NCBI GenBank assembly: GCA_949825045.1 | Contig: OX463824.1 | Location: 32,458,001-32,522,000 of the forward strand | Length of the DNA: 64,000 bases | Reading direction: 5' to 3' | DNA from: Argyresthia goedartella | Taxonomy: Eukaryota > Arthropoda > Insecta > Lepidoptera > Argyresthiidae | In this document: positions 41,780 to 51,679 of the stretch, piece after piece | Numbering within the stretch: position 1 is the first letter of the stretch | How the letters are laid out: every line of letters begins with the position of its first letter | Program-made: the position numbers and the translations under genes | Notes under the pieces: generated by a model | Told to the model about the DNA's origin: nothing | The model's input: only the letters and a program-made list of their open reading frames with translations | Databases searched by the model: none

Positions 41780-41900
41780 GTGGACCGTATAATATAACCC
41801 GGCCGAGTAAAATGTCACCTCGCTGACATGCAAATAGCGCCGTAATGACGACACCTTTACCCGTCCGGGTTAGATATCGAAATGAAAATGTACGGTCCAC
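41780..41900. repeat. Short MITE-like inverted repeat
   Basis: GTGGACCGTATAATATAACCCGG at the left edge is met by CCGGGTTAGATAT and TACGGTCCAC at the right edge as imperfect reverse complements, in a unit of about 120 bp inside the THAP-carrying insert. Confidence 0.7.
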
Positions 41901-41970
41901 GTGGCACTGACCTCTAAAAGTAACTTACACAGCGCCATCTATCGGTATTTTATGAGACAAAACCTCATTA

Positions 41971-42589
41971 CATTTTTACTTGTGAATGCACAGTCACAAA
42001 AAAACGTTATCTAAGCAAGTTTGGCTGGTAAGTGTAATTCTAGTCGGCTCTAGAAATACATGACATAAATTAAATGATTTGAACAGTTATTAATCGTTGT
42101 TTCAATGTTGTATCTACAAGCAAATCTACATTAAAATTGCCATAAATAATTAACTTTTTTCTGCTATTACAAAGTTTAATGAGGGCTTACTCCATAATTT
42201 TCTCGAACTTTTCAAAATTGCCATTACCGTTATCATCTCTCGGAGGTCTGTAGACACAAACAATAATATGGCTATCCAACTGAACACAGGATACCTCTAT
42301 TTGTCATTCTACAGTAATCGTTGTTTCACCTTAATATTATTTTTAACTAAGATTAAAGAACCTACCCTGCTCTATCAGCAGACGTTCTATTGTAACAACT
42401 GACAATTTTGTAATTATTTATGTTAAAAGACATCATATTTTCCTTTAACCAGTGTTCTGTAATACAAATAACATCGGTGACAGAATTATTGAGAAATAAT
42501 TCTAATACAAGTTCTTTGCCAGGTAGCCCCTGCATATTTCGATGGGAAATCTTTAAGTAGGGCTTATCCTTTGTCCTAGTATTTTCCAT
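41971..42589 (-). pseudogene. LINE X-2 endonuclease domain
   Basis: The minus-strand ATG at 42589 starts MENTRTKDKPYLKISHRNMQ, followed by DVICITEHWL, the conserved catalytic-Glu motif of AP-type LINE endonucleases. A stop follows after 75 codons. Further pieces (near 42280-42020) lead to NLCHVFLEPTRI, the same motif seen at the truncated start of X-1. X-2 therefore preserves the 5' half that X-1 lacks. Confidence 0.78.
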
Positions 42590-42861
42590 ATGATTGCCAG
42601 AAAACCCCTGCTTATTTTGTAAAATTTTCTTATGTGTTGAGGGGTCCTCTTTTGTCGAACAATCTAGTTTAAAACGCTACTATTAGTACTAATACTAACT
42701 AAAACTGAAAACGACTGCATTATAGTATTTACAACTGTGTCGCACATATTATACGCTAACAATGTAGCTACTCGTCTTTTTGTTTTATGAGACAGGTACA
42801 TAGTATCCTGAGTCAAAGTAAAGTTATGAATAAAATTATTCATGTCGAAATATAATATACT
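42590..42861 (-). other. LINE X-2 5' region
   Basis: No frame is supported. This is the region upstream of the endonuclease ATG. If the BEL element and one copy of its ATCAC target are removed, it continues at 50094-50130. Confidence 0.5.
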
Positions 42862-42866
42862 ATCAC
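42862..42866. other. BEL target-site duplication, left
   Basis: ATCAC immediately precedes the left LTR and is repeated at 50089-50093 immediately after the right LTR. Five bases is the normal BEL/Pao duplication size. Confidence 0.9.
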
Positions 42867-43410
42867 TGTTCGATTCCAAATCGATATTCGATCGATGCTT
42901 TCTGAACGGCCATTTTGAATTTGACGTTGCTGCCAACCTAGCAGTTTTTGACAACTGACAGACGAAAGCCCTCGCAATGTAAACGCGTTTTGGTTAGGGT
43001 ATTGAAATTAAATCGCAAGCCATCTGGAATGTATTCGGGTTTCCCTCAGGATTGTCTATATAGCTGAGTGTGTTGTGGTTCCCCGAACCAGATAAAGTTC
43101 GCATTTACGTGGCCGATTGGTTTTTACCACGTAACATAACCTGTGTTGGAACACTGTGCTCATTGAAGCTGGCCCGCCAGTCATAGGAGGTTGGCTGAAG
43201 AACCTGTCTACCAAGAAGAGCCTAGGGTGCACCCGGGCCTTGCAGAGAGACAGGAGGTTGACGGGACCGAAGCACAGACCAGGTTAGATCGACCCCAATT
43301 ACTTCAGCTCGGTGAATCGCCGACGTTCACACTTCTTGGCAACTGATCGTTACGCTACCTCGTAGCTGATGGGCCCCTACGAGGTCATTAGGTGCCGAGA
43401 AGCCTGAACA
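42867..43410 (+). repeat. BEL 5' LTR
   Basis: 544 bp, starting TGTTCG and ending TGAACA. It contains TCTATATAGCTGAGTG near 43047, a possible TATA box. It is matched by 49545-50088. Confidence 0.92.
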
Positions 43411-43413
43411 TTT

Positions 43414-43431
43414 TGGTAGCTAGAGCGTGGC
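43414..43431 (+). promoter_or_regulatory. BEL primer-binding-site candidate
   Basis: Three bases after the LTR the sequence reads TGGTAGCTAGAGCGTGGC, starting with the TGG expected to pair with a tRNA CCA end. The tRNA was not identified. Confidence 0.5.
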
Positions 43432-43942
43432 TTCCTGAGATTTGCAGCCGTCAAGGGCTCCAGGAAGGCACGATTTGGGACTATCAATCTGTAGGTATAG
43501 GCGGTTATTAGGTAACTTGGTTGTGTTCCTATATCCACATAGATTGGTAGTATTGTAAGCTATAGGTCTATTGCTGGTAGTAGATAGACAGATATTGAAT
43601 TGAATTACCAGTTAGTCAATCTATTAGTGGTCTAGTAACGCTATTGAATGAATGTTTTGGTTAACATAGGTAGTTACATCTATTGATAGCAGGCTATTAC
43701 ATTATTTTCAGTTTATAGCAATTTATAACTTGAACTAATATTGACTATCTGTGTGTGTTATAATTATAAAGGGAAACTAAATTGTATTTACAGAATTTAT
43801 ATAGATATAAAACTCGGTTCCTATTGTTTAAGGAAAACAACATTGTTTAAGTTGTGGTTTAGGGTTCCCTCGTTTGGGTTGTAGACTGGAGGGTCCAATA
43901 AAATTGAGTTACTGCAATTTGTGAGTAAGTATCGTTCCGATC
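43432..43942 (+). other. BEL 5' leader
   Basis: Untranslated leader between the primer site and the Gag ATG. No gene is seen. Confidence 0.55.
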
Positions 43943-45658
43943 ATGTCGTTATCTGAAATCCAGAAGGGTGTTTCTAAGGAACTCAGATGGTTTTCCTCCG
44001 CACACGGTCTGATAGACCGTTTAGATAGGCATGATGTGGTATAGGAGCGGTCTATGGACGTTAAGGAACGTTACAATAGGGTGCTCGAATTGTCCGCGCA
44101 GGCGGAATCAGTTGATGGTTGCGCACCTGACAGGCTGTAACGGTTGCTAGGGGATGTCGACCAATGTATGGAGATGGCAGCTGCTATCACGCAGAAGGCT
44201 GCGGACATACGTAGACAGCGCGAGTCCAGCCATGGTGGTGACATTGAAGCACCTCTGCCGCTTCAGGGTTCGGGGTCCAGGTTACCTGCCATAACTATGC
44301 CTACTTTTGACGGAGTGTCCGGTGAATGGATGAGCTTCATCAATCTGTTCGACAGTTTGGTGCACATGCGATCGGACATTACCAAGTCTGTCAAGATGGC
44401 TCAGCTGGTGGCAGCATTGAGGGGTGAGCCTAGGGAGCTGGTCGCTCATTTGACAGTTACGGCGGGTAACTATGAAACGGCCAGGCAATTGTTGGTCAGA
44501 CGTTACCATAACAAACGGAGGTTGGCCGATGCCCAACTGAACCGTTTGTTTAGTATCCCGGTTGTGAACAAGGTCGGGGCCATACAGACGGAGGTTTTGA
44601 ACCCATTGTTGTCCGTCACCAAGGCTCTAGAGAATCTTGGACTTCCGGTTGGTGAATGGTCGTACCTACTGTTGTACATTGTACTTTCCCGCCTACCCGC
44701 TGACATGCAGACTCGTTTCGAACAGTCTCACGGGAGGTCGGCCGAGGACCTGCCCGCCTTCTCCGACTTGGTCGGATTCTTGGAAGAGGAGGCTCGACGG
44801 GCAGAGAATTTGGGGTTGACGGTCACCCATCCTTCGGAGCCACAGAGAGCTGCCGGGAGCGCTGTGAGTAGGGGCCCTCCGACGAGGAAGGACCGCACCA
44901 ACCGGCAGTCGTATGGGACTGTGAGTGAATTGACCCCACATGGTGAGACCTGCCCATGTTGTAGGCAGATTGGCCATGCTGTGGCCAATTGCAATAAGTT
45001 CGGGGAACTTAGGGTTCAGGGACGGCGCCGGATGGCCAAGCAGCGGAGCTGGTGTTTCCTGTGCCTCGAGCCACACATGGCTAGGGACTGCACGCGCACA
45101 AAAATGTGTGGATATTGTGGTGGGGCCCACAACAATCTGTTGTGCATGAACCGGTCCGGCCAACAGCCTCCACAGGGCCGTACCCAGGGTGACACGGCAT
45201 GGGGCCCTGAGAATTCGTTTGCGACTCGGAGCGCAACTCAGGGGCCAACGTCCCCACGTGCACAGGGCAGTACCAGGGTGCAGGGCCGCACTCAGGTCCA
45301 TTACATGGGGGGCCCTGAGTTTTCGGTTGCGACTCAGCATCCGACCCAGCGGGACATTGGGTGTGTTGAGCAGGCCGTAACGGGCGGGTGGCATGGGACA
45401 CCTTCGAGCTATGCGGGTGCGGTTCGGACGCCGCCTCAGTTGTCGCCCCGCTCGTCGCCTCGTCCTCGTCGGTCACATGTGATGTCCCCCCCGCTCATGG
45501 AGCGGCCACGGTTGAATTCACGCCCACCCCCCTTTACGGGGAATCGTAGGTTGGGAATGGAACCGGCGCGTGGGCCATTTGTACAGTGGGACCCTCTGGC
45601 GTATAGCTGCATACCTGATCGGTTACAGGCACAGTGGGGCCCCGGGGGTCCTCGCTAG
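43943..45658 (+). pseudogene. BEL Gag (zinc-knuckle capsid protein), with nonsense codons
   Basis: The Gag frame starts at ATG 43943 (MSLSEIQKGVSKELRWF). It is interrupted by TAG at 44042-44044 and TAA at 44138-44140, then runs open from 44144 to TAG at 45656-45658. The DUF1759 capsid core appears as AITMPTFDGVSGEWMSFINL. Three zinc knuckles follow: CPCCRQIGHAVANC, CFLCLEPHMARDC and CGYCGGAHNNLLC. After them comes a Pro/Gln/Arg-rich stretch with repeated TQG/GRTQ motifs. Gag packages the element RNA into virus-like particles. The two early stops would block full-length Gag. Confidence 0.85.
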
Positions 45659-46819
45659 GAATTTGCGGCCCAACCATTGGTTGCCCCCCAACCGGAGACG
45701 GTGGTGTTACCGATCGCCTCTGTGCTTGTTTGGGATTTGGCGGGCAACCCAACATACGTCCGCGCCCTATTCGATTCTGGAGCTCAGGGCTGCATTGTAT
45801 CGAATGATTTAGCAAAATGGTTGCGCCTCAAGGTAAATAGGTATAATAAATCAATACGGGGCGTGGGGAATGTTACGGTTACGAATGTAGTTGGTCAATC
45901 GGTGATCACGTTCTCTCCACGTTATGACATTTTGACAAAAACATCCGTGCAAGCTTTAGTAATGACGCATGTCATGGGCAGACACCCCTTGGTGAAGTTG
46001 AATCCGGCCGTTCGATTCCTGACATCAGGACTCAAGTTGGCGGATCCCGATTTTGACACTCCAGCCCCGGTCGACCTGCTACTGGGAGCAGACGTTCTGG
46101 GTAGGTTTCTGTTGTCGGATCGGCGAGTTCTTCAGCCGGACGGGTTGATTGCTGTGGATACTAAGTTTGGTCACGTGATCATGGGTCCGGCATTGCCAAT
46201 GGTTAGGCCTGCCGAGTCAGATGGCATACTTATTGGCTCAGCGTTGTCAGACGCTATCCAACGTTTCTGGGAGATAGAGGAACCTCCCACCGCTCGTCGA
46301 GTCGACGCAGACGAAGGAGAGTGCGAGTTGTTTTACCAGAATAGTACTGGTCGCCTTCGTTCTGGTCGTTTTGTAACTCGACTGCCTTTCAGGGCCGATC
46401 GACCGCCCCTAGGAGAATCTAGGAAGATGGCTGAGACGAGATTGATGTCGATGGAGCGTAGGATGACAAGGGACGCCGTATTTAAACAAAAATATGTTGA
46501 TTTCATGAGGGAGTATGAGTCGTTAGGGCACATGTCGGTATCGGGTGTGGACTGGAGATCTGAGGATCATTGTTTCCTTCCACACCATGCCGTCCTACGA
46601 ACCCCTACCGGCAAGATTCGAGTTGTTTTTGATGGGTCAGCACCTACCTCGAACGGGATGTCCCTGAATCAGTGTCTACATTCGGGACCCAAGTTGAGTC
46701 GTGATATTTCGGATATTCTCACGAGCTTTCGGAGGCACCAGATTGTATTTGTCGCAGACATTCGGATGATGTTTAGGCAAACGGTAATTCATCCGGCTGA
46801 CAGAAGGTATCACAGTTGA
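45659..46819 (+). pseudogene. BEL protease and RT N-terminal part
   Basis: The frame is in the same phase as Gag and separated from it only by the TAG at 45656. It encodes a retroviral-type aspartic protease with LFDSGAQGCIVSNDLA as the active site. A linker follows, and then RT fingers with RVVFDGSAPTSNGMSLNQCL and the motif-A region FVADIRMMFRQ, where the catalytic Asp is present. At 46817-46819 it hits TGA, and the next frame overlaps by four bases in another phase, consistent with a small insertion or deletion. Confidence 0.85.
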
Positions 46820-49512
46820 TACTTTGGCATGAGTCCACGGCCGAGCCAGTCAAGGTCTATGAGTTAAACACGAACACGTATGGGTTACGGTCTAGCCCGT
46901 ATTTGGCGATGCGTACCCTGCGGGAGTTGGCGTCGCGTGACCGTGTGAGCTATCCTAGAGCCGCCGCTATCCTGGAGCAAGATTTGTACGTCGATGACGT
47001 CTGCACAGGGGCAGAAAGTGTAGAGGAAGCTCTGGACCAACGTGACGAGCTCATTCAATTGCTGGAACGAGGCGGCTATGAACTACGTAAGTGGATGTCC
47101 AACTCCCCTGATTTGATGGCTGGTCTCCCAGATGAGTTTCAAAAAGACCCGCACGTTTTTGAGAATCCTGACAACCCTAACATGTTGTCAGTACTTGGAA
47201 TTCAGTACCGGCCCGTCCATGATGAGTTTACCTATCGGGAGGTTTTAGAAACACCGAAGGCCTGGACGAAGCGGTCAGTACTGTCAACGATTGCGAGAAC
47301 GTTCGACCCGAATGGATGGATTTCTCCAGTCACCTTTGCTCTCAAATGTTTTATGCAAAGGCTATGGGCGGCTCAGTTGACCTGGGACACCCACCTCTCA
47401 GGTGATTTGTTGACTGATTGGACGCGAATGTTCACCTCGCTATCGGACATAAATAATGTATCGCTGCCGAGGAAATTGGTCCCTGCTGGGGATTACAGGG
47501 CAACCCTTCACGGGTTTTGTGATGCCTCTGAACGAGGGTTTGCGGCAGCGGTCTATTTGCGAACCGTCACCTCCACCGGGGAGGTCGACGTGCGTTTGGT
47601 TTTGGCAAAAAGCAAGGTAGCGCCTATTCGGACAAGGATGACGATTCCAAAACTGGAACTGTCCGGGGCTGCTCTTTTGACCAAACTTTTGAATCACACT
47701 CTAACAGTGTTGCGTGGGTCAGTGGTTTTGGAGGATACGGTGTACGCGTGGACGGACAGCCAGATTGTTTTGTGCTGGCTGAAGGCTTCGGTCCATAACT
47801 TAGAGGTTTTTGTTGCGAACCGTGTCTCCCAGATAGTGTCGTCTGAGGTCCCACTGACCTGGAGACATGTACCAGGAGAATTGAACCCGTCTGATTGTGC
47901 ATCCAGGGGATGTCGGGCTCCTGAACTCGTTAGACACCATTTGTGGTGGGGACCACCCTGGCTTGCCAAGAGAGAATCGGACTGGCCCCACAAACATGTA
48001 GTAGTATCTTCGGATCATGGCCCCAGAGCAGCCGTGCATGTTACCCAGAAGGCTGAGGACCCTGACGCCGGGTTTCTGCTGGACCGGTATAGCTCACTTG
48101 ACAAGTTGATAAACGTGTCCACTTGGATTAGGAGATTCGCTCGAAATTGTCGTACTCCTCGCGATCAGCGAACGTTGAACCCTATTCTGACTCCGGCAGA
48201 GCGAAACGAGTCGCTGTTGAATTTGGTCCGGTTGGTACAGTCCTCGAAGTTTGGGGCAGAATTGGAGATTATACGAAGTGGAAGTTCGAAATTGAAGGGA
48301 GCCGTCGCGCGTCTCAACCCCTTTGTTGATTCGACCGGGTTACTTCGGGTAGGAGGGAGATTGCGCAATGCGAATCTGTCGTATTCGGCTCGTCACCCAC
48401 TTCTGCTCCCCAAGGGGGGACAGTTAGTTGTATTGCTGGTGACTGATCGTCATATTAAAAACGCGCATGCCGGCTGTAACGCGTTGTTGGCTACGCTCCA
48501 GCGGGAGTTTTGGATCTTATCTGCCCGCCGTATCATACGGAACATCGTGTTTCGGTGCATGCCTTGTCATCGACTTAAGGCTGCCACGATGCAACCTCTC
48601 ATGGGGGACTTGCCCCCTGATCGTGTGAATGAGGTCAGACCGTTTTCAGGTGTTGGTACGGATTTTGCAGGACCGTTTATGGTGAAGAGTTCACGATTGC
48701 GTACCGCTAGGCAATACAAGGCGTACCTATGTGTGTTTGTTTGTTTATCCACCAAGGCGGTACATCTCGAGCTCGTGGCTGATCTCTCGATAGAGGCTTT
48801 CATTGCTTGTTTGGATAGGTTTGTTTCTCGAAGGGGACTTCCAACTTTGATCCGCTCTGATAACGGCACTAACTACATCGGTGCGGAACGATACTTACGA
48901 GAGATAGTCAACTTTTTGAATGTAAATAAAGTGGATATTGGAACGGCCCTCTCCCGTCGGGGTATACGGATTTTTGAGGCCGTAGTTAAGTCAGCTAAGA
49001 CGCACTTGGGGCGTATAGTAGGTCAGACCGCGCTGACTTTTGAGGAGCTCGCGACATTGTTTTGTAAGATCGAGGCCGTTCTCAATTCGCGACCGTTGTG
49101 TCCGCTCAGCTCGGATCCAAATGACCTGGAGGCTCTGACCCCAGGCCATTTCTTGATAGGACAGCCACTTAACGCGTTGCCCGAGCACCCCTTCGAGGGA
49201 GTGAAATTGTATCGGTTGTCAAGGTATCAGATGTTGCAGCAGTTTACTCAGAATTTCTGGAAGCGTTGGTCGCTCGAGTATCTGCATATCTTACAACAGC
49301 GCCTTAAGTGGACTGACAAAACCAGCCCCCCTAGTGTTGGTGACCTCGTTCTGGTTAAGGATGCTAACCTACCGCCACTACGTTGGCGCAGGGGGCGCAT
49401 TGTTAACTTGTTCCCTGGCAAGGACGGGACCCCCCGGTCTGCAGAGGTTCTAGTAGGAGGCTCGGTTCTAAAACAAGCGGTAGCAACGTTGTCTCGGCTG
49501 CCCGTAGATTAG
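46816..49512 (+). pseudogene. BEL RT palm, RNase H and integrase
   Basis: The frame starts at TTG inside RT and is open for 898 codons. The RT catalytic box YVDD is at residues 58-61. RNase H is recognised by GFCDASERGFAAAVY, TIPKLELSGA, WTDSQIVLCWL and ELNPSDCASRG, all typical of BEL. Integrase has the zinc site (DRHIKNAHAGC...CMPCHRLKA), then the catalytic DFAGPF, SDNGTNY and FEAVVKSAK. The usual PP-x-x-PHFGG segment before the Glu appears scrambled (TALSRRGIRIFEA), suggesting a compensated double frameshift. The C-terminal domain ends VSRLPVD-like, just before the polypurine tract. Confidence 0.88.
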
Positions 49513-49544
49513 GGGACAGGTGGGTGCCTGTCCGGGCGGGTGAT
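49513..49544 (+). promoter_or_regulatory. BEL polypurine region
   Basis: Between the Pol stop and the right LTR the text is GGGGACAGGTGGGTGCC followed by GGGCGGGTGAT. The last G-rich run abuts the LTR and is the likely plus-strand primer. Confidence 0.6.
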
Positions 49545-50088
49545 TGTTCGATTCCAAATCGATATTCGATCGATGGTTTCTGAACGGCCATTTTGAATTT
49601 GACGTTGCTGCCAACCTAGCAGTTTTTGACAACTGACAGACGAAAGCCCTCGCAATGTAAACGCGTTTTGGTTAGGGTATTGAAATTAAATCGCAAGCCA
49701 TCTGGAATGTATTCGGGTTTCCCTCAGGATTGTCTATATAGCTGAGTGTGTTGTGGTTCCCCGAACCAGATAAAGTTCGCATTTACGTGGCCGATTGGTT
49801 TTTACCACGTAACATAACCTGTGTTGGAACACTGTGCTCATTGAAGCTGGCCCGCCAGTCATAGGAGGTTGGCTGAAGAACCTGTCTACCAAGAAGAGCC
49901 TAGGGTGCACCCGGGCCTTGCAGAGAGACAGGAGGTTGACGGGACCGAAGCACAGACCAGGTTAGATCGACCCCAATTACTTCAGCTCGGTGAATCGCCG
50001 ACGTTCACACTTCTTGGCAACTGATCGTTACGCTACCTCGTAGCTGATGGGCCCCTACGAGGTCATTAGGTGCCGAGAAGCCTGAACA
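49545..50088 (+). repeat. BEL 3' LTR
   Basis: Same length and ends as the 5' LTR at an offset of 6678 bases, with a single mismatch noticed. Confidence 0.92.
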
Positions 50089-50093
50089 ATCAC
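50089..50093. other. BEL target-site duplication, right
   Basis: ATCAC directly after the right LTR, pairing with 42862-42866. Confidence 0.9.
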
Positions 50094-50126
50094 TATGATA
50101 ACATGTTATATTGTATAGGTGCATGT

Positions 50127-51014
50127 TCATTCTATGTACACTTTTATTTTGTGGCCGTGTAAATTATAATACTCTCTATCTTCAAGCATGTGGCGGAAGT
50201 ACTTGATGGATTCGTATATTGCCAACTCCCTAGCGTAGGGTGAATTTTTATGCTGGGTGGGACGTAGCTTACGAGAGAAAAAAGCAAGTGTTTGCCCATC
50301 GCCGTCGCCGTCTTTTTGTTGCTGTAGCGTTGCTCCCATGGCCAAGTCAGAGGCGTCTGTGACCAAAGATAATCTTGCTTGGCAGACTTTTTGAGGGCCG
50401 GGCAGTTCCATTTAGTAAAATGGCTTCGAATTCTTGCCGGGCTACTTGAGTTTGTCTGGTGCTACCCGGTAGCTGGTCGGGTGAGCTCTGGAAACTTATT
50501 TAGAACTGCGTGGTATTCCGTGTCGCCAGTCATGATCTTCACTGAAGATATCTAGTCTGATGGAGTGGTTGGCGAAGTACCGGCTAACAATGTAGTTTTG
50601 TTGTAGATCAGGCACAGTTTCGGCAGTCGACGACGATGTCATAGTGTGATAAAAAGTCAACTCCGATTTTATTTTTTGTGACAACAGTAATAAATATGTA
50701 GGAATTGCCAGGAAAATTCTCGACGTAGCCCCAAGTCGAGGGCCAGATGAACGTCACCGTATGTGTCTACTGTGGACCCATTGACTGCTGAAAGTTGGTA
50801 GCTGGTTTTAGCTCAGCGTTCCTTTAGGGCAGAGCGTGAGAAGACACAGAGATCGATGCCGGTATCGACGAGAAAGTCTGTCTTCTTTCTGCGGTCCGTA
50901 ACAAACAGGCAACCGGGAGATTAGAGGCAGTCGTTGTAGTCACATGGTTTGAGGCATTTTAGTTTGCTGGCTCCAAATTTGGCGTAGTACCAGCAAGTTG
51001 GAAACTTCTTGTAG
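50127..51014 (-). pseudogene. Gypsy-2 Gag zinc motif, protease, RT start and RNase H start
   Basis: Reading minus, a Gag C-terminal zinc-like motif (FPTCWYYAKFGASKLKCLKP) is followed by the protease site DFLVDTGIDLCVF. The linker before RT (EYHAVLNKFPELTRP-type, in another frame near 50500) leads to the first RT residues (ARQEFEAILLNGTARPSK). The RT palm is missing: the text jumps near 50400 to RNase H, with LVTDASDLAMGATLQQ and LAFFSRKLRPTQ. It breaks at the TDHK region near 50140, the same place where the fragment at 36714 begins. Several stops and frameshifts are present. A large internal RT deletion makes this a long-dead copy. Confidence 0.78.
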
Positions 51015-51016
51015 TT

Positions 51017-51256
51017 GAGGTCAACCAAAAGGCAAAGGCCCGATACTCGGCTTCTAATCCGGAGGTCAACCGAAAGGCAGTTGTTCGCTACACGGCCTCT
51101 CATCCGGAGATCAACCGAGAGGCAGTTGCCCGATACTCGGCTTCTCATCCGGAGGTCAACCGAGAGGCAGTTGCCCGGTACACGGCCTCACATCCGGAGG
51201 TTCATAATGAGGCAGTTGCACGATACTCAGCTTCTCATCCAGAAGTTCATCGTAAA
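51017..51256 (+). repeat. 45-bp tandem repeat encoding a 15-residue motif
   Basis: Starts at 51017, 51062, 51107, 51152, 51197 and 51242 give a period of exactly 45 bases. In the frame starting at 51017 each unit encodes a variant of EVNREAVARYSASHP, with substitutions that mostly keep the E..N/H...A..RY.ASHP pattern. The array continues into RKRLNEKFQFKIKG and belongs to the N-terminal region of the Helitron protein. Confidence 0.85.
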
Positions 51257-51279
51257 GCAGCTAGTCGTAAAAGATTAAA

Positions 51280-51679
51280 CGAAAAATTTCAATTTAAGAT
51301 AAAAGGTGTTGAGAAAATAATAAAATGTTTAAGTTCTAAAATAAATGATAGACTGGAGGCAGAAAGACTTGTTAAATGGTCTCTACAATATACAACAAAT
51401 ATTGGGTAGTCTTTTAAAAACAGCTGAAAGACTTATGAAGATACATAACAGCTGAAGATTATGTGTGTGTCGGCTTTAGAAAAGATCAGAGAATGTCCTG
51501 AAAATATAACTATTTGTGAAAAATTTGAAATGTTTCTGGGAAAACTTGAGCATCGAAATAATCAAGAACCATTCTATGGAGAGTACACGTACAAAGTTTA
51601 CACTTAACAAAACGCAATCGCAATTGATGACACAGGCAAAGCTGTCTTTGAAAAAACAGAAAGGCACGGTAAAGCTCTA
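51280..51679 (+). pseudogene. Helitron N-terminal coding remnant
   Basis: Coding-like text in several phases (AERLVKWSLQYTTNIG; CPENITICEKFEMFLGKLEH; DTGKAVFEKTERHGKALVWS) links the repeat array to the long frame at 51680, but stops near 51408, 51500 and 51606 interrupt it. Confidence 0.55.

Larger units (their letters stand above)
40831..41970 (+). mobile_element. DNA-transposon-like insert with inverted AGATGGCGCTGTG ends and a THAP ORF
   Basis: About 1.14 kb interrupts LINE X-2 within the codons after INCLPSD. Near the left end AAAATCCAACAGATGGCGCT is met near the right end by the inverted AGCGCCATCTATCGGTATTT, which is a subterminal inverted repeat. Inside lies a short THAP-like ORF on the plus strand and a second small inverted-repeat structure at 41780-41900. 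THAP domains are the DNA-binding domains of P-element-type transposases, so this could be a shrunken relative. No catalytic transposase core is visible. Confidence 0.55.
42867..50088 (+). mobile_element. BEL/Pao LTR retrotransposon, recent insertion
   Basis: Two 544-bp LTRs (TGTTCGATTCC...GCCTGAACA) enclose a plus-strand Gag with DUF1759-type capsid and three zinc knuckles, and a Pol in the order protease, RT, RNase H, integrase with BEL/Pao-type motifs. The 5-bp target duplication is intact and only one LTR mismatch was seen (position 42898 C against G at the matching site). Despite this youth the coding region carries three in-frame stops and one frameshift. The element lies in the 5' part of LINE X-2. 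Confidence 0.93.

Noticed and set aside
44693..45394. A 233-codon minus-strand frame opposite the BEL Gag
   Set aside because: It is a shadow of GC-rich Gag coding, with no domain and no start context.
51017..51256. Regular 45-bp repeats suggesting a CRISPR-like array
   Set aside because: There are no unique spacers. The units are contiguous and encode an in-phase peptide repeat leading into Helitron coding sequence.
51015..51278. An 87-codon plus-strand frame rich in Arg/Ser over the 45-bp repeats
   Set aside because: It is in a different phase from the frame that continues into Helitron coding and does not resemble any domain.
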